Shown: positions 25,540 through 33,842, counted from the stretch's first letter. The stretch is DNA of 64,000 nt from an uncultured Alistipes sp. (GCF_963931675.1 NZ_OZ007039.1:1087657-1151656), one strand, 5' to 3'. Program-made: numbers and translations. Notes: generated from the sequence alone by a model not told the origin.

Positions 25540-26348
25540 ATCTGATCGATACACATTCCCATCTCTACGACGAAGCATTCGACCCGGACCGTGAGGAGGC
25601 TTTCGAAAGGGCCCGAAACGAGGGGGTCAGGCGGCTCCTGCTTCCGGCCATCGACTCCGAGAGTCACGAACGGCTCTTCGACCTTTGCCGTCGGCATCCC
25701 GACCGCTGTACGCCCATGATGGGGCTGCACCCCACCTCGGTCAACGAAAATCCCCGCTGGCGTGAGGAGCTGAATCTCGTGGAGCATTATCTGCAGAGCC
25801 CGCCCGAAGGAATTCCGCCCTTCTGCGCCGTGGGCGAAATCGGGCTTGACCTCTACTGGAGCCGGGAGTTCCGCGAGGAGCAGATCGAGGCGTTCCGCCG
25901 CCAAATCGAACTCGCCCTGCAATACCGCCTTCCGATCGCCGTCCACACGCGCGACGCCTGGCCCGAAACGGTCGAAATCATCCGCGAATACCGCGGGCGC
26001 GGCCTCCGGGGCGTCTTCCACGCCTTCTCGGACGGCATCGAAACCTATCGCGGACTGAGAACCTGCGGCGAATTCCTCTTCGGGATCGGAGGCGTCGTCA
26101 CCTTTAAGAAAAGCCGCCTTGCGGAGGTCGTGCGCGAAATGGAGCTGCGGGACCTCGTGCTCGAAACCGACTGCCCCTATTTGACACCGGTTCCCCACCG
26201 CGGCGAACGCAACGAGTCCTCCTACGTCCGCTTCGTCTGCGAAAAGGTCGCCGAACTGAAGGGGCTTACCCCCGAAGAGGTGGCCGAAGCCACCACGGCC
26301 AACGCCGAGGCCATGTTCGGAGGAATGTCTCCCGCAAAGACCGCCTGA
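25536..26348 (+). CDS. TatD-family metal-dependent hydrolase/DNase
   Basis: 270 residues from the ATG at 25536, which overlaps the dprA stop. The TIM-barrel metal ligands are in DTHSHLYDEAF (HxH near residue 6), VGEIGLDLYW (Glu), AVHTRDAW (His), VFHAFSDG (His) and ETDCPYLTPVP (Asp). The family has 3'-5' exonuclease and D-aminoacyl-like or nuclease activities in DNA repair and turnover. Coupling with dprA is frequent in Bacteroidetes. The open frame continues upstream inside dprA but lacks homology there. Confidence 0.92.
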   Translation: MNLIDTHSHLYDEAFDPDREEAFERARNEGVRRLLLPAIDSESHERLFDLCRRHPDRCTPMMGLHPTSVNENPRWREELNLVEHYLQSPPEGIPPFCAVGEIGLDLYWSREFREEQIEAFRRQIELALQYRLPIAVHTRDAWPETVEIIREYRGRGLRGVFHAFSDGIETYRGLRTCGEFLFGIGGVVTFKKSRLAEVVREMELRDLVLETDCPYLTPVPHRGERNESSYVRFVCEKVAELKGLTPEEVAEATTANAEAMFGGMSPAKTA

Positions 26349-26366
26349 AAACAGCTGTTCCGAACC

Positions 26367-26732
26367 ATGAAACGCATCCGCATCACCGTTATCCGCAAGG
26401 TCTGCCACCAGGACCTGATCGCACGCTACGAAAACCCGATCGAACACGCCTGCGACATGCAGGAGGGGCAGGTTTTCGTCTGCGAGGGCTGGCAGCGGCC
26501 CGAAGGGTTGTGCGAAAGCGCCTGGCAGACCCTCTCGCCCTTCGTCATGGCCCTGGCCCACGGTGCCACGGACTTCTACGACGGATGGATGAAGAACCCC
26601 GCCTCGGCGATGCTTTCGTGCAACGACGGGTTCCGGCCCGTCAGCTTTCTCGTCGAGGCGCTCGACGGAACGGCTGCGGACAAAGCGCGCCCCGAAATCC
26701 CCGAAGCACCTGAAGTCCCCGAAACATTCTGA
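26367..26732 (+). CDS. TIGR04076-like small cysteine-containing protein
   Basis: 121 residues. Conserved Cys residues (KVCHQDL, HACDMQEGQVFVC, GLCESAW) and the GATDFYDGWMKNPASAMLSC segment match the TIGR04076 family, small proteins of unknown function that may bind metal. It lies 18 bases after the tatD-family gene and 11 bases before ansA on the same strand. The last 20 residues are Pro- and Glu-rich and look unstructured. Confidence 0.75.
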   Translation: MKRIRITVIRKVCHQDLIARYENPIEHACDMQEGQVFVCEGWQRPEGLCESAWQTLSPFVMALAHGATDFYDGWMKNPASAMLSCNDGFRPVSFLVEALDGTAADKARPEIPEAPEVPETF

Positions 26733-26743
26733 AAAAGAATACC

Positions 26744-27781
26744 ATGAACGACATGCGATCCTCCATTCTGATCATCTACACCGGCGGGACCATCGGCATG
26801 AAGACCGATGCCGTCACCGGCGCTCTCGTCCCGTTCGATTTCAGCGGCATCTACGAGGAGTTCCCTTCGCTGAAGCGCCTCAATGTCGACATCGACGTCC
26901 ACACCGTCGACCCGGTAATCGACTCCTCGAATGTCGAGCCCTCGAACTGGATCGCCCTGGCCGAGTTGATCCGCGACAATTACGCCCGTTACGACGGATT
27001 CGTCGTCCTGCACGGCACCGACACCATGTCCTACACCGCCTCGGCCCTGAGTTTCCTGCTCGAAAACCTCGCCAAACCCGTGGTCTTCACCGGCAGCCAG
27101 ATCCCCATCGGCGTGCTGCGCACCGACGGCCGCGAGAACCTTATCACGGCCATCGAGATCGCCGGAGCCCGTATCGACGGCCGACCCGTTGTCCCCGAAG
27201 TGTCGCTCTACTTCCAGAACCGCCTGTTCCGCGCCAACCGAACCACCAAACGCAGCGCCGAGGCGCTGAACGCATTCCAGTCCTACAACTACCCGCCGCT
27301 TGCCGAAGTCGGCGTCAACATCGCCTACAACCATCCCGCCATCCTGCAACCCGCGGAATACTCCGGCGAACTGCGCATCGCCACCCGCCTCTCCGGAGGA
27401 ATCGAACTCGTCAAACTGTTCCCGGGGCTCGGCGAAGAGATCCTTCAGGCCATGTTCCGGGCCCCGGGACTGCGGGCCGTGGTGCTCGAAACCTACGGCG
27501 CGGGGAACGCTCCCACGTCGGAACGTTTCATCCATGTCGTCAAAGAGGCCGTCGACCGCGGGATCATCCTGCTCAACATCACACAGTGCGGCGGAGGCCG
27601 CGTCGCCATGGAACTTTACGAGACCGGGCTCATGCTCCAGAAAACCGGAGTGCTCTGCGGCTACGACATGACGGCCGAAGCTGCCGTCACCAAACTCATG
27701 TACGTCCTCGGGCTCGGACTCCCCGATGAGGAAACCCGAGCCCTGTTGCGCAGGCCCCTGCGCGGAGAATTTACCACCTAA
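26744..27781 (+). CDS. ansA: Type I (cytoplasmic) L-asparaginase
   Basis: 345 residues without a signal peptide. The N-terminal catalytic Thr motif is IYTGGTIGM (about residues 10-18) and the second Thr-Asp motif is LHGTDTMSYTASAL (about 90). These are the two hallmark motifs of type I and II asparaginases; absence of an export signal and the length fit AnsA. It hydrolyses asparagine to aspartate and ammonia. It is the last gene of the dprA-tatD-TIGR04076-ansA cluster. Confidence 0.93.
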   Translation: MNDMRSSILIIYTGGTIGMKTDAVTGALVPFDFSGIYEEFPSLKRLNVDIDVHTVDPVIDSSNVEPSNWIALAELIRDNYARYDGFVVLHGTDTMSYTASALSFLLENLAKPVVFTGSQIPIGVLRTDGRENLITAIEIAGARIDGRPVVPEVSLYFQNRLFRANRTTKRSAEALNAFQSYNYPPLAEVGVNIAYNHPAILQPAEYSGELRIATRLSGGIELVKLFPGLGEEILQAMFRAPGLRAVVLETYGAGNAPTSERFIHVVKEAVDRGIILLNITQCGGGRVAMELYETGLMLQKTGVLCGYDMTAEAAVTKLMYVLGLGLPDEETRALLRRPLRGEFTT

Positions 27782-27785
27782 GACG

Positions 27786-27816
27786 TTGCACGGAACGATT
27801 TTTTTTCCTATATTTC
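27786..27816 (+). promoter_or_regulatory. Candidate promoter of the exb leader
   Basis: TTG (27786-27788), 20-base spacer, TATATTTC (27809-27816), one mismatch from the -7 consensus. A transcript starting near 27823 would have a leader of over 500 bases before exbB. Confidence 0.4.
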
Positions 27817-27822
27817 GCACTG

Positions 27823-28015
27823 CTAATATGCCCGTACTGCTGGGTACATTCCGCGGACGGGGGTGGCAGAGCCAAGTGAAACGACTGGCAAACAAACAAT
27901 TAAGCGAATCCGAGAGAAGCTATTCGGGATTTGGAGATGCGTATGGGAATCACGTACAATTCCCTTGCGGATGTCTGAAACGGATTTAGAAACTCCCGGG
28001 GACCGAAAAAAAATA
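27823..28015 (+). ncRNA. Candidate structured RNA or long leader upstream of exbB
   Basis: No credible coding frame is present, but three local hairpins can be drawn: 27871-27889 (GCCA/TGGC ends), CGAAT/ATTCG at 27905-27926, and GGGAAT/ATTCCC at 27945-27964. A promoter-like element precedes the segment, and an A- then T-rich stretch follows at about 28004-28022. It could be a separate small RNA or the structured start of the exbB 5' leader. No known RNA family was recognised. Confidence 0.3.
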
Positions 28016-28058
28016 AATTTTTAGTAAAATTTTAAACCACAAAAATTCGGCCAAAGCA

Positions 28059-28290
28059 GGGGGGGGGGAAGAAGAAACCGAGGAGGTCCGAAAGGGACTA
28101 AAAAAAGAGAGACGGAAACTCCCCGAGAAACCGAGAAGGCCCGGAAAGAACTAAAAAAGAAGAGAGCCGGAAGGTACCCAAAAAACAAGGAGGCCCGGAA
28201 GGAACTAAAAAAGAGAGACGGAAATTCCCCGAAAACCGAGGAGGTCCGAAAGGGACTAAAAACCGAAAAAACTTGAAAAAGACCGAAAGC
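28059..28290 (+). repeat. G10 tract and purine-rich imperfect tandem repeats (about 50-55 bp)
   Basis: After a run of ten G (28059-28068) come about four imperfect units starting at 28077, 28130, 28185 and 28235. Units share a GAGGAGGTCC or AAGGAGGCCC core, then GGACTAAAA or GAACTAAAA, then GAGAGACGGAAA. The first 26 bases of units one and four are identical. The plus strand is almost only purines plus C. Frames on either strand give only low-complexity repeats, so it is taken as untranslated leader of the exb operon. Confidence 0.8.
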
Positions 28291-28365
28291 ACCCAGGAAA
28301 ACCTCAAAAAAAAATCAACTACAAATAAAATCAACTAATCAAATTCAATTTTATCCAACACAACT

Positions 28366-29118
28366 ATGAAAAAACTCTTTTTGATTTCGTCGGTTGCCCT
28401 TTCCGTACTGGGTACCGTTAGTGCTTTTGCGCAGGATGCCGCAGCCGCAGCCGAAACGGTTGTCGCCGAAACCCAAATGGCTGGTGACAGCCTGCACCAC
28501 GTCATGATGCAAAAGTTCCTCGAAGGCGGTTGGCAATGGATGCTTCCGATTTTGGTATTCCTCGTACTCGGTTTGGCTGTAGCCATCGAACGTATCCTTT
28601 ACCTGTCGCTCTCGACGATCAACTCGAAGAAATTCATCGCCAAGGTCGAAGAGACCCTGCAAAATGGCGGCATCGAGGCTGCCAAAGAGATTTGCCGCAA
28701 CACCCGTGGCCCGATCGCTTCGATCTACTATCAGGGCCTCGACCGCTACGACCAGGGTCTCGACTCGGTTGAAAAAGCCGTCGTTTCCTACGGATCCGTA
28801 CAGACCGGCCAGATGGAGTCGGGACTGACATGGATCGGCCTGTTCATCGCCCTCAGCCCGATGCTCGGATTTATGGGTACCGTCGTCGGTATGGTCGACG
28901 CATTCGACGCCATCCAGGCTGCCGGCGATATCAGCCCGACGCTCGTTGCAGGCGGTATCAAGGTCGCCCTTCTGACGACCCTCATGGGTCTTATCGCTGC
29001 GGTTATTCTTCAGCTGTGCTACAACTACATCGTTTCGAAGATCGACTCCCTCGTCAACACAATGGAGGATTCCTCCATCACCCTGATGGATATCCTGACG
29101 GCTTACAACAAGAAATAA
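28366..29118 (+). CDS. exbB: ExbB/TolQ/MotA-family proton channel protein
   Basis: 250 residues. The N-terminus is a signal-like segment (MKKLFLISSVALSVLGTVSAFAQ) followed by an Ala-rich stretch, then membrane helices near 62-82, 155-178 and 195-220. The ExbB core is clear in SPMLGFMGTVVGMVDAFDAI and LVAGGIKVALLTTLMGLIAA. With ExbD it uses the proton gradient to drive TonB-dependent import, such as the SusC receptor of the mannan locus. First gene of a four-gene operon with 28, 14 and 7 base gaps. Confidence 0.92.
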   Translation: MKKLFLISSVALSVLGTVSAFAQDAAAAAETVVAETQMAGDSLHHVMMQKFLEGGWQWMLPILVFLVLGLAVAIERILYLSLSTINSKKFIAKVEETLQNGGIEAAKEICRNTRGPIASIYYQGLDRYDQGLDSVEKAVVSYGSVQTGQMESGLTWIGLFIALSPMLGFMGTVVGMVDAFDAIQAAGDISPTLVAGGIKVALLTTLMGLIAAVILQLCYNYIVSKIDSLVNTMEDSSITLMDILTAYNKK

Positions 29119-29146
29119 TCGAACTCTGTAAAAGTCTTTAGCAATC

Positions 29147-29566
29147 ATGAAAAAAATAATGAACATATTGCTGGGAGTTCTGATGGTAATCACCGTGGTC
29201 CTTCTGGTCTACGCGATCGCCACCGGGGGCTCGGAAGCCGCGATCAGCGTAAACCTCATATGGTGCTACGTCCTCATCGTAGCCGCCATCGCTGCCGCTC
29301 TCTTCTGCGCCGTCTTCGGAATGACCCAGAACCCGGCAGGCATCAAGGGAACCTTATTGTCCTTTGTGCTGATAGTCGCCATAGTCGGCATAGCATACTT
29401 TATTTCCGCCAGCCACTCGGTTCAAATTCCCGACCTCGCAAACAACAGTGTATTCGACCGTGGTGCAACCGTGCTGACTGAAACCAGCATCCTGGTGACG
29501 TACGTAGCCATAGTTGCTGCAATCGTAACGACCGTAGTTACCGAAATCTGGGGAGCACTTAAATAA
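29147..29566 (+). CDS. Small polytopic membrane protein of the exb operon
   Basis: 139 residues, almost entirely hydrophobic. Four membrane helices are likely (about 4-25, 37-58, 65-86, 112-134). It lies between exbB and the first exbD. Bacteroidetes exb operons often have a small membrane gene here, but its function is not known to me. An assembly or regulatory role in the ExbBD motor is inferred from position only. Confidence 0.8.
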   Translation: MKKIMNILLGVLMVITVVLLVYAIATGGSEAAISVNLIWCYVLIVAAIAAALFCAVFGMTQNPAGIKGTLLSFVLIVAIVGIAYFISASHSVQIPDLANNSVFDRGATVLTETSILVTYVAIVAAIVTTVVTEIWGALK

Positions 29567-29580
29567 TAAAATGAGCGGTT

Positions 29581-30186
29581 ATGGCAAGAAACGCAAGAAA
29601 AACACCGGAAGTAAGAGCTGACTCCCAAGCCGACATCGCCTTCCTGCTGCTCATTTTCTTCCTGGTCGCCACGACCATGAATACCGATGCGGGTATCGCG
29701 CGCGTGCTTCCCCCGATGCCTCCTGAGGACCAACAGCAGGAGGAGATCAAGGTGAAGGAGCGCAACCTCTTCCTCGTATTCATCAACGGGCGAGGCGACA
29801 TCATGGCGGGAGCATCCGGCAAACAGGAGCCCATCGTCCTCAGCCAGCTCAAGGAGCGGGCCAAGGAGTTCATCGTGAACCCGATGGACGACCCCAATCT
29901 GCCCGAGCGGATCGACAAGGAGATCGAGCTTGCCAACGGCGGCAAATGGGTATTTCCCGTCAGCGAAGGCGTGATCTCGTTGCAAACAACCCGCGATACG
30001 AACTATCAGTCCTATATCATGGTGCAGAACGAACTCACCCGCGCCTTCAACGAGGTGCGCGATGAGGTCGCTATCCGCAAGTTCGGATCCAAATATAGCG
30101 AACTCACCGAGGACGAGCGCAATGCGGTAGCAAAAGCTGTGCCCTTGAAGATTTCGGAAGCAGAACCACGTAATATTAAAAGGTAA
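29581..30186 (+). CDS. exbD: ExbD/TolR-family biopolymer transport protein (first copy)
   Basis: 201 residues. A single N-terminal membrane helix with the conserved Asp region is at about 15-38 (SQADIAFLLLIFFLVATTMN), followed by a large periplasmic domain that is longer than in typical ExbD (about 140 residues). The Asp in the helix is the proton-carrying residue of the family. It lies 14 bases after the small membrane gene. Confidence 0.9.
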   Translation: MARNARKTPEVRADSQADIAFLLLIFFLVATTMNTDAGIARVLPPMPPEDQQQEEIKVKERNLFLVFINGRGDIMAGASGKQEPIVLSQLKERAKEFIVNPMDDPNLPERIDKEIELANGGKWVFPVSEGVISLQTTRDTNYQSYIMVQNELTRAFNEVRDEVAIRKFGSKYSELTEDERNAVAKAVPLKISEAEPRNIKR

Positions 30187-30193
30187 GTAAGCC

Positions 30194-30676
30194 ATGGCAG
30201 TAATGAAAAAGACGGGAGACAAAAAAGAAGTCCCCGCTATCTCGACCGCTTCGCTTCCTGACGTGATCTTCATGATCCTCTTCTTCTTCATGGTCTCCAC
30301 GACCATGCGTGATCAGGAACTGCTCGTAAGATACAAGCTCCCGGAGGCTACCGAAATCCAGAAGCTGGAGAAGAAATCTCTCGTCAGCTACATCCACATC
30401 GGTCCCCCCTCCCTGTCGATGCAGGCCAAGTTCGGTACCGCGCCCCGCATCCAGTTGAACGACTCCTACAAATCCACCCGGGACATCCTGGACTTCGTCG
30501 CTGCAGAACGCGACAAGCTCAGCGAAGCGGACCGTGCCTCGATGACCATCTGCCTCAAGGCCGACCAGGCTACGAAGATGGGTATCGTGACCGATGTCAA
30601 GCAGGAACTCCGGCGTGCTAACGCGCTGAAGATCTCCTATGCGGCTTCGAAATCGCTGGGATACCAGTTCCAGTAA
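30194..30676 (+). CDS. exbD: ExbD/TolR-family biopolymer transport protein (second copy)
   Basis: 160 residues. The N-terminal helix with conserved Asp is LPDVIFMILFFFMVSTTM (about 20-40), then a periplasmic domain of normal ExbD length. It lies 7 bases after the first exbD. The two copies are clearly different in their periplasmic parts, so a heteromeric ExbD pair on one ExbB pentamer is plausible; this arrangement is common in Bacteroidetes. A strong terminator follows. Confidence 0.9.
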   Translation: MAVMKKTGDKKEVPAISTASLPDVIFMILFFFMVSTTMRDQELLVRYKLPEATEIQKLEKKSLVSYIHIGPPSLSMQAKFGTAPRIQLNDSYKSTRDILDFVAAERDKLSEADRASMTICLKADQATKMGIVTDVKQELRRANALKISYAASKSLGYQFQ

Positions 30677-30695
30677 CAGCCCGAAGGATATTCTG

Positions 30696-30727
30696 AAAAG
30701 CAGACCTCTTTCGAGGTCTGCTTTTTT
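30696..30727. terminator. Bidirectional terminator between exbD and rnhB
   Basis: AAAAGCAGACCTC (30696-30708), loop TTTC, GAGGTCTGCTTTT (30713-30725) and further T. Perfect stem; it can serve both convergent genes. Confidence 0.92.
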
Positions 30728-30769
30728 ATTCAAGAGAGGGGGGGGCAAAAGCCCCGGAACGAAAAGGGA

Positions 30770-31369
30770 TCAAAAAGGAAACTCCAACTGGTCGATCTCG
30801 TGATTGAACGTCAGCCGATGATGGGGAGTCAACCCGTACTTGCGAATCGCCAGCCGATGCTCCCGCGTGGGATAGCCCTTGTTCTTCAACCAACCGTATT
30901 GCGGATACGCCTCGGCCAGACGGCGCATATACTCATCCCGGTGCGTCTTGGCAAGCACCGACGCCGCAGCAATATCCGCATACTTCCCGTCCCCCTTGAC
31001 AATGCACTTCCACGGAATCTCCAACCGCGTCCGGAACCGGTTGCCGTCGATCGCCAGAAATTCCGGAGCCGGATCGAGCCGCGCCGCCGCCAGCGACATC
31101 CCCTCGAACGACGCATTCAGAATGTTGATTTCGTCGATCCGGGCCGCCGAAACCGCCTCCACGGCCCAGGCAAGCGCCTCCCGTTCGATGATTGACCGGA
31201 GTTTGTCGCGGTTCCGCTCGGTCATCTGCTTCGAATCGTTCAGCAACGGATCGTGAAAATCCCGCGGGAGAATCACCGCAGCCGCAAAGACCGGACCGGC
31301 CAGACATCCCCGACCGGCCTCATCGCAACCGGCTTCCAACAGTTCGTATTGATACTGATTCTCCAACAT
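30770..31369 (-). CDS. rnhB: Ribonuclease HII
   Basis: 199 residues from the ATG at 31369 (MLENQYQYELLEAGCDEAGRG). The catalytic motif AGCDEAGRGCLAGPV is near residue 13 and the later acidic residues are in AIDGNRF and IAAASVLAKTHRDEYM. An extra 32 in-frame residues upstream lack homology, so the shorter start is used. The enzyme removes RNA from RNA-DNA hybrids and single ribonucleotides. It ends in EFPF and converges on the exb terminator. Confidence 0.93.
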   Translation of the reverse strand: MLENQYQYELLEAGCDEAGRGCLAGPVFAAAVILPRDFHDPLLNDSKQMTERNRDKLRSIIEREALAWAVEAVSAARIDEINILNASFEGMSLAAARLDPAPEFLAIDGNRFRTRLEIPWKCIVKGDGKYADIAAASVLAKTHRDEYMRRLAEAYPQYGWLKNKGYPTREHRLAIRKYGLTPHHRLTFNHEIDQLEFPF

Positions 31370-31504
31370 GGCATTCCAATCGCAAAAACAAGAAGCCGAC
31401 GCCATCGGCATTTCGCACCTCACCCGCGGAACCTCTCCGGAGAAAAGCTCCGCCAAGGCCGACAAACGATTATGACAAAGTTAGGCAATATTCCGCTTTT
31501 TCGT

Positions 31505-31512
31505 TAATTTTG
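31505..31512 (+). promoter_or_regulatory. -7 promoter box before the polytopic membrane protein gene
   Basis: TAATTTTG matches TAnnTTTG exactly and lies 23 bases before the ATG at 31536. Confidence 0.5.
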
Positions 31513-31535
31513 CCTTCGAAAAAAAGATTCCGGCC

Positions 31536-32540
31536 ATGAAGTTCAACATCGCACGGCAAACCCTTGTCCCGGCTTTCCTGACGCTTGTCGCACTTGCGGC
31601 CTTTGCGATGTGGAGCGCCGGATCGCCCGCCGGAGATCTCCCCGTCGGGAATCCGTCCCCGACTGGCGGAGAGCTGGCCCTATCAACCCCCGCGGAACTG
31701 CTTGCCCGATTCCAGGCAGCCTGCCCCGGATGGTCACGTTGGATCGGAGGGTTCCTGATCCTCTTCGTCGGCATGAGCCTCGGACGCCTGACAGTACGTT
31801 ACAACCTCTACTCCGTCGGAACCTGCCTGGCCATTCCGCTCTACGGCGCAATCACCGCGGGCCTGCTCGACAAAGAGAGTTTCCTGACCACACTCACGGC
31901 CGCAACACTCCTGGCCCTCGCCTCCAGGAACTACGCCCGTTCGTTCTGCAACGGATACGGATTCGACGCCTTGTTCCGAGCCTCGCTCTACCTCGGAATC
32001 CTGATGCTCATTGTCCCGGCAGCCCTGCCGTTCGTGCTGATCCTGCCACTGGCCGTCGCTCTCTTCCGGCGGACCCTGCGCGAAACCGTCGTCGCAATCG
32101 CCGGACTCCTCCTCCCGATCCTCACGTTCTGCTATCTCAACTGGGGCGCCGGAGGTGATTTCATCGACCCGCTCCTCCGGGGATACGGGCTCATTACAAC
32201 CGGCGCCCCCCTTGCGACAGTCCTCGCAATCCCCGGCCGGGAACTCTTCCTGCTCGGCGGGATCCTCCTGCTCGATCTGACAGCCCTCTTCTATTTCCTC
32301 TCGGACATCTACGCCGTGGGAACCAGATCACGAGCCATCTTCATCTTCTTCACCTGTCTGCTGCTCCTGAATATTCCGGCAGCCTGCAACCCCGCGGCGA
32401 ATCCCGCCATCACTCAACTCACAGCCATCCCCTCCGCCGTTCTCCTGCCCTTCCTTTTCGTCCGGATTCACCGGACCCTGTCGTTGACCGTCTACATCCT
32501 GTTGCTCACCGCGACGGTCGCAATCGTTATATTACAATAA
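31536..32540 (+). CDS. Unknown polytopic membrane protein
   Basis: 334 residues with about eight to ten membrane helices and no recognisable catalytic motif. A loop rich in Ser, Pro and Gly (about 27-45) follows the first helix. The helices are rich in Leu, Ile and Phe. It stands alone with its own -7 box. Such proteins occur as conserved unknowns in Bacteroidales. A transport or envelope function cannot be assigned. Confidence 0.7.
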   Translation: MKFNIARQTLVPAFLTLVALAAFAMWSAGSPAGDLPVGNPSPTGGELALSTPAELLARFQAACPGWSRWIGGFLILFVGMSLGRLTVRYNLYSVGTCLAIPLYGAITAGLLDKESFLTTLTAATLLALASRNYARSFCNGYGFDALFRASLYLGILMLIVPAALPFVLILPLAVALFRRTLRETVVAIAGLLLPILTFCYLNWGAGGDFIDPLLRGYGLITTGAPLATVLAIPGRELFLLGGILLLDLTALFYFLSDIYAVGTRSRAIFIFFTCLLLLNIPAACNPAANPAITQLTAIPSAVLLPFLFVRIHRTLSLTVYILLLTATVAIVILQ

Positions 32541-32560
32541 CATATTTAGTCTAAATCATA

Positions 32561-32590
32561 ACATAAATAGTCATATTTTACTATTTATGT
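32561..32590. promoter_or_regulatory. Inverted repeat upstream of AraC-family gene
   Basis: Perfect 11-base arms ACATAAATAGT (32561-32571) and ACTATTTATGT (32580-32590) with an 8-base spacer. It is placed 44 bases upstream of the -7 box at 32634, so it may be an operator; as RNA it could also be a hairpin for the upstream gene, though it lacks GC pairs. Confidence 0.4.
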
Positions 32591-32633
32591 CCAAATATGC
32601 TATTCAATATAGTAGATTGGAAAGTTTTAATTG

Positions 32634-32641
32634 TATATTTG
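32634..32641 (+). promoter_or_regulatory. -7 promoter box of AraC-family gene
   Basis: TATATTTG matches TAnnTTTG. The ATG follows at 32698, leaving a leader of about 50 bases. Confidence 0.5.
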
Positions 32642-32697
32642 AAAACGAACAAAAGTGACGCAACGCTTTGTTCCAAAAAACCTAATATACAATTAAC

Positions 32698-33627
32698 ATG
32701 AAGAATTCAATGAATTCGTCGTCGGTTCAACAACCGATGATCGTGAAGTACGTAGAGTCGCTTCACAACGGAATCCGAACCCAGGTCCTGTCCCGGTACG
32801 CCATCGGCTACATCCTCCGCGGAACCAAGTACATCTACGACGGAGACAAACGCCAGACCCTCACCCGCGGAGACGTCTTCTACCTCGGAATCGGTCACCA
32901 CTACATCGAAAACTGCCCCGAAGGCGGCCAACCCTTCGAACAGGTGCTCTTCTACTATACGCCCGAAGACCTCCAGCGCATCCTCATGCACCTGAACATC
33001 ACCTACGGACTGAACATTTCGAACGAACATTCGTGCGAAAACTGCCGGAACCGCAGCCAGGTCCACATGCCCGCCTGGAACGCCCTGCGCAACTTTTTCA
33101 TCAATACGAACAACTACCTGCGCGACGAGGAGTTCCGACACGACGAAACGGCCGAGAATATCAAGATGACCGAATTGATCTATCTGATCGCCTCACACGA
33201 AGACTGCTGCATCAAAAGCAAACTGCTGAGCAATGTCGACAGCGCCAGGGAGAATTTCGAACAGACCGTCTACGACCATATCTTCAAGGACATTTCGATC
33301 GAGGAGCTCGCCAAACTCACCAACCGTTCGCTGACCTCTTTCAAGAAAGAGTTCCGCCGCCATTTCCAGATGCCGCCACACAAGTGGTACATCCGGCAGC
33401 GGCTGATGCATTCGCGCCTGCTGCTCATTTCGACGTCGAAATCCATCTCCGAAATCGGCAATGAATGCACCTTTCCCAACACGTCGCACTTCATCAAACT
33501 CTTCAAGAAGGAGTACCAGATGACCCCGGCAACCTACCGCCACCGACACCTTACAGCCCTTCCCTCCGAGGCGCAGGCCCCGCTGGGAGAGGCCGCGGAA
33601 GAAGAGGCATTGCAGCACATCCTTTAA
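32698..33627 (+). CDS. AraC-family transcriptional regulator
   Basis: 309 residues. The N-terminal 170 residues form a cupin-like sensing domain (IGYILRGTKYIYDGDKRQTL, RGDVFYLGIGHHYIENC) with a Cys pair in SCENCRN. The C-terminal AraC DNA-binding domain (about 190-295) has ISIEELAKLTNRSLTSFKKE as first helix-turn-helix and SISEIGNECTFPNTSHFIKL as second. The last 20 residues are Ala- and Glu-rich. No target gene is adjacent in the same direction except the candidate small RNA. Ligand unknown. Confidence 0.88.
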   Translation: MKNSMNSSSVQQPMIVKYVESLHNGIRTQVLSRYAIGYILRGTKYIYDGDKRQTLTRGDVFYLGIGHHYIENCPEGGQPFEQVLFYYTPEDLQRILMHLNITYGLNISNEHSCENCRNRSQVHMPAWNALRNFFINTNNYLRDEEFRHDETAENIKMTELIYLIASHEDCCIKSKLLSNVDSARENFEQTVYDHIFKDISIEELAKLTNRSLTSFKKEFRRHFQMPPHKWYIRQRLMHSRLLLISTSKSISEIGNECTFPNTSHFIKLFKKEYQMTPATYRHRHLTALPSEAQAPLGEAAEEEALQHIL

Positions 33628-33719
33628 TCAAAAACTTACAAAATCGCAATAAATTAAAAATTTTTTAATTACAATCTGTCCAATTAAAGTTCCCGGATTA
33701 AGAAAAATATTAGAAAATA

Positions 33720-33751
33720 TTTGGTTTTTCCTCAAATTCGGATTATTTTTG
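33720..33751 (+). promoter_or_regulatory. Strong promoter of candidate small RNA
   Basis: TTTG (33720-33723), 20-base spacer, TATTTTTG (33744-33751). Both elements match the Bacteroidetes -33/-7 consensus with normal spacing. Confidence 0.65.
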
Positions 33752-33756
33752 TATAT

Positions 33757-33842
33757 TAAACGTGGGGTTCTCCCACTCTCATTGACCTAACTAACCTAAC
33801 CAGAGCGACCCGATACCGTTGGTATCGGGTCGCTTCTTTTTG
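33757..33842 (+). ncRNA. Candidate small RNA gene (about 85 nt)
   Basis: The stretch lies between a consensus promoter and a strong terminator and has no open reading frame of note. A small hairpin GTGGG/CCCAC (about 33762-33776) is followed by an unpaired CT- and A-rich linker containing three near copies of CTAACC, then the terminator hairpin. Promoter, short length and terminator together are the normal signs of a bacterial small RNA. Target and family are unknown. Confidence 0.5.
33804..33840 (+). terminator. Terminator of candidate small RNA
   Basis: AGCGACCCGATACC (33804-33817), loop GTT, GGTATCGGGTCGCT (33821-33834), then T-rich tail. Perfect 14-base stem. Confidence 0.9.

Noticed and set aside
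28077..28263. CRISPR array
   Set aside because: Repeats are imperfect, contiguous and without unique spacers; no cas gene is present in the window.
28098..28334. 78-codon minus-strand frame with Phe/Pro/Ser repeats
   Set aside because: It only translates the purine-rich tandem repeat; composition is that of the repeat and no homology is seen.
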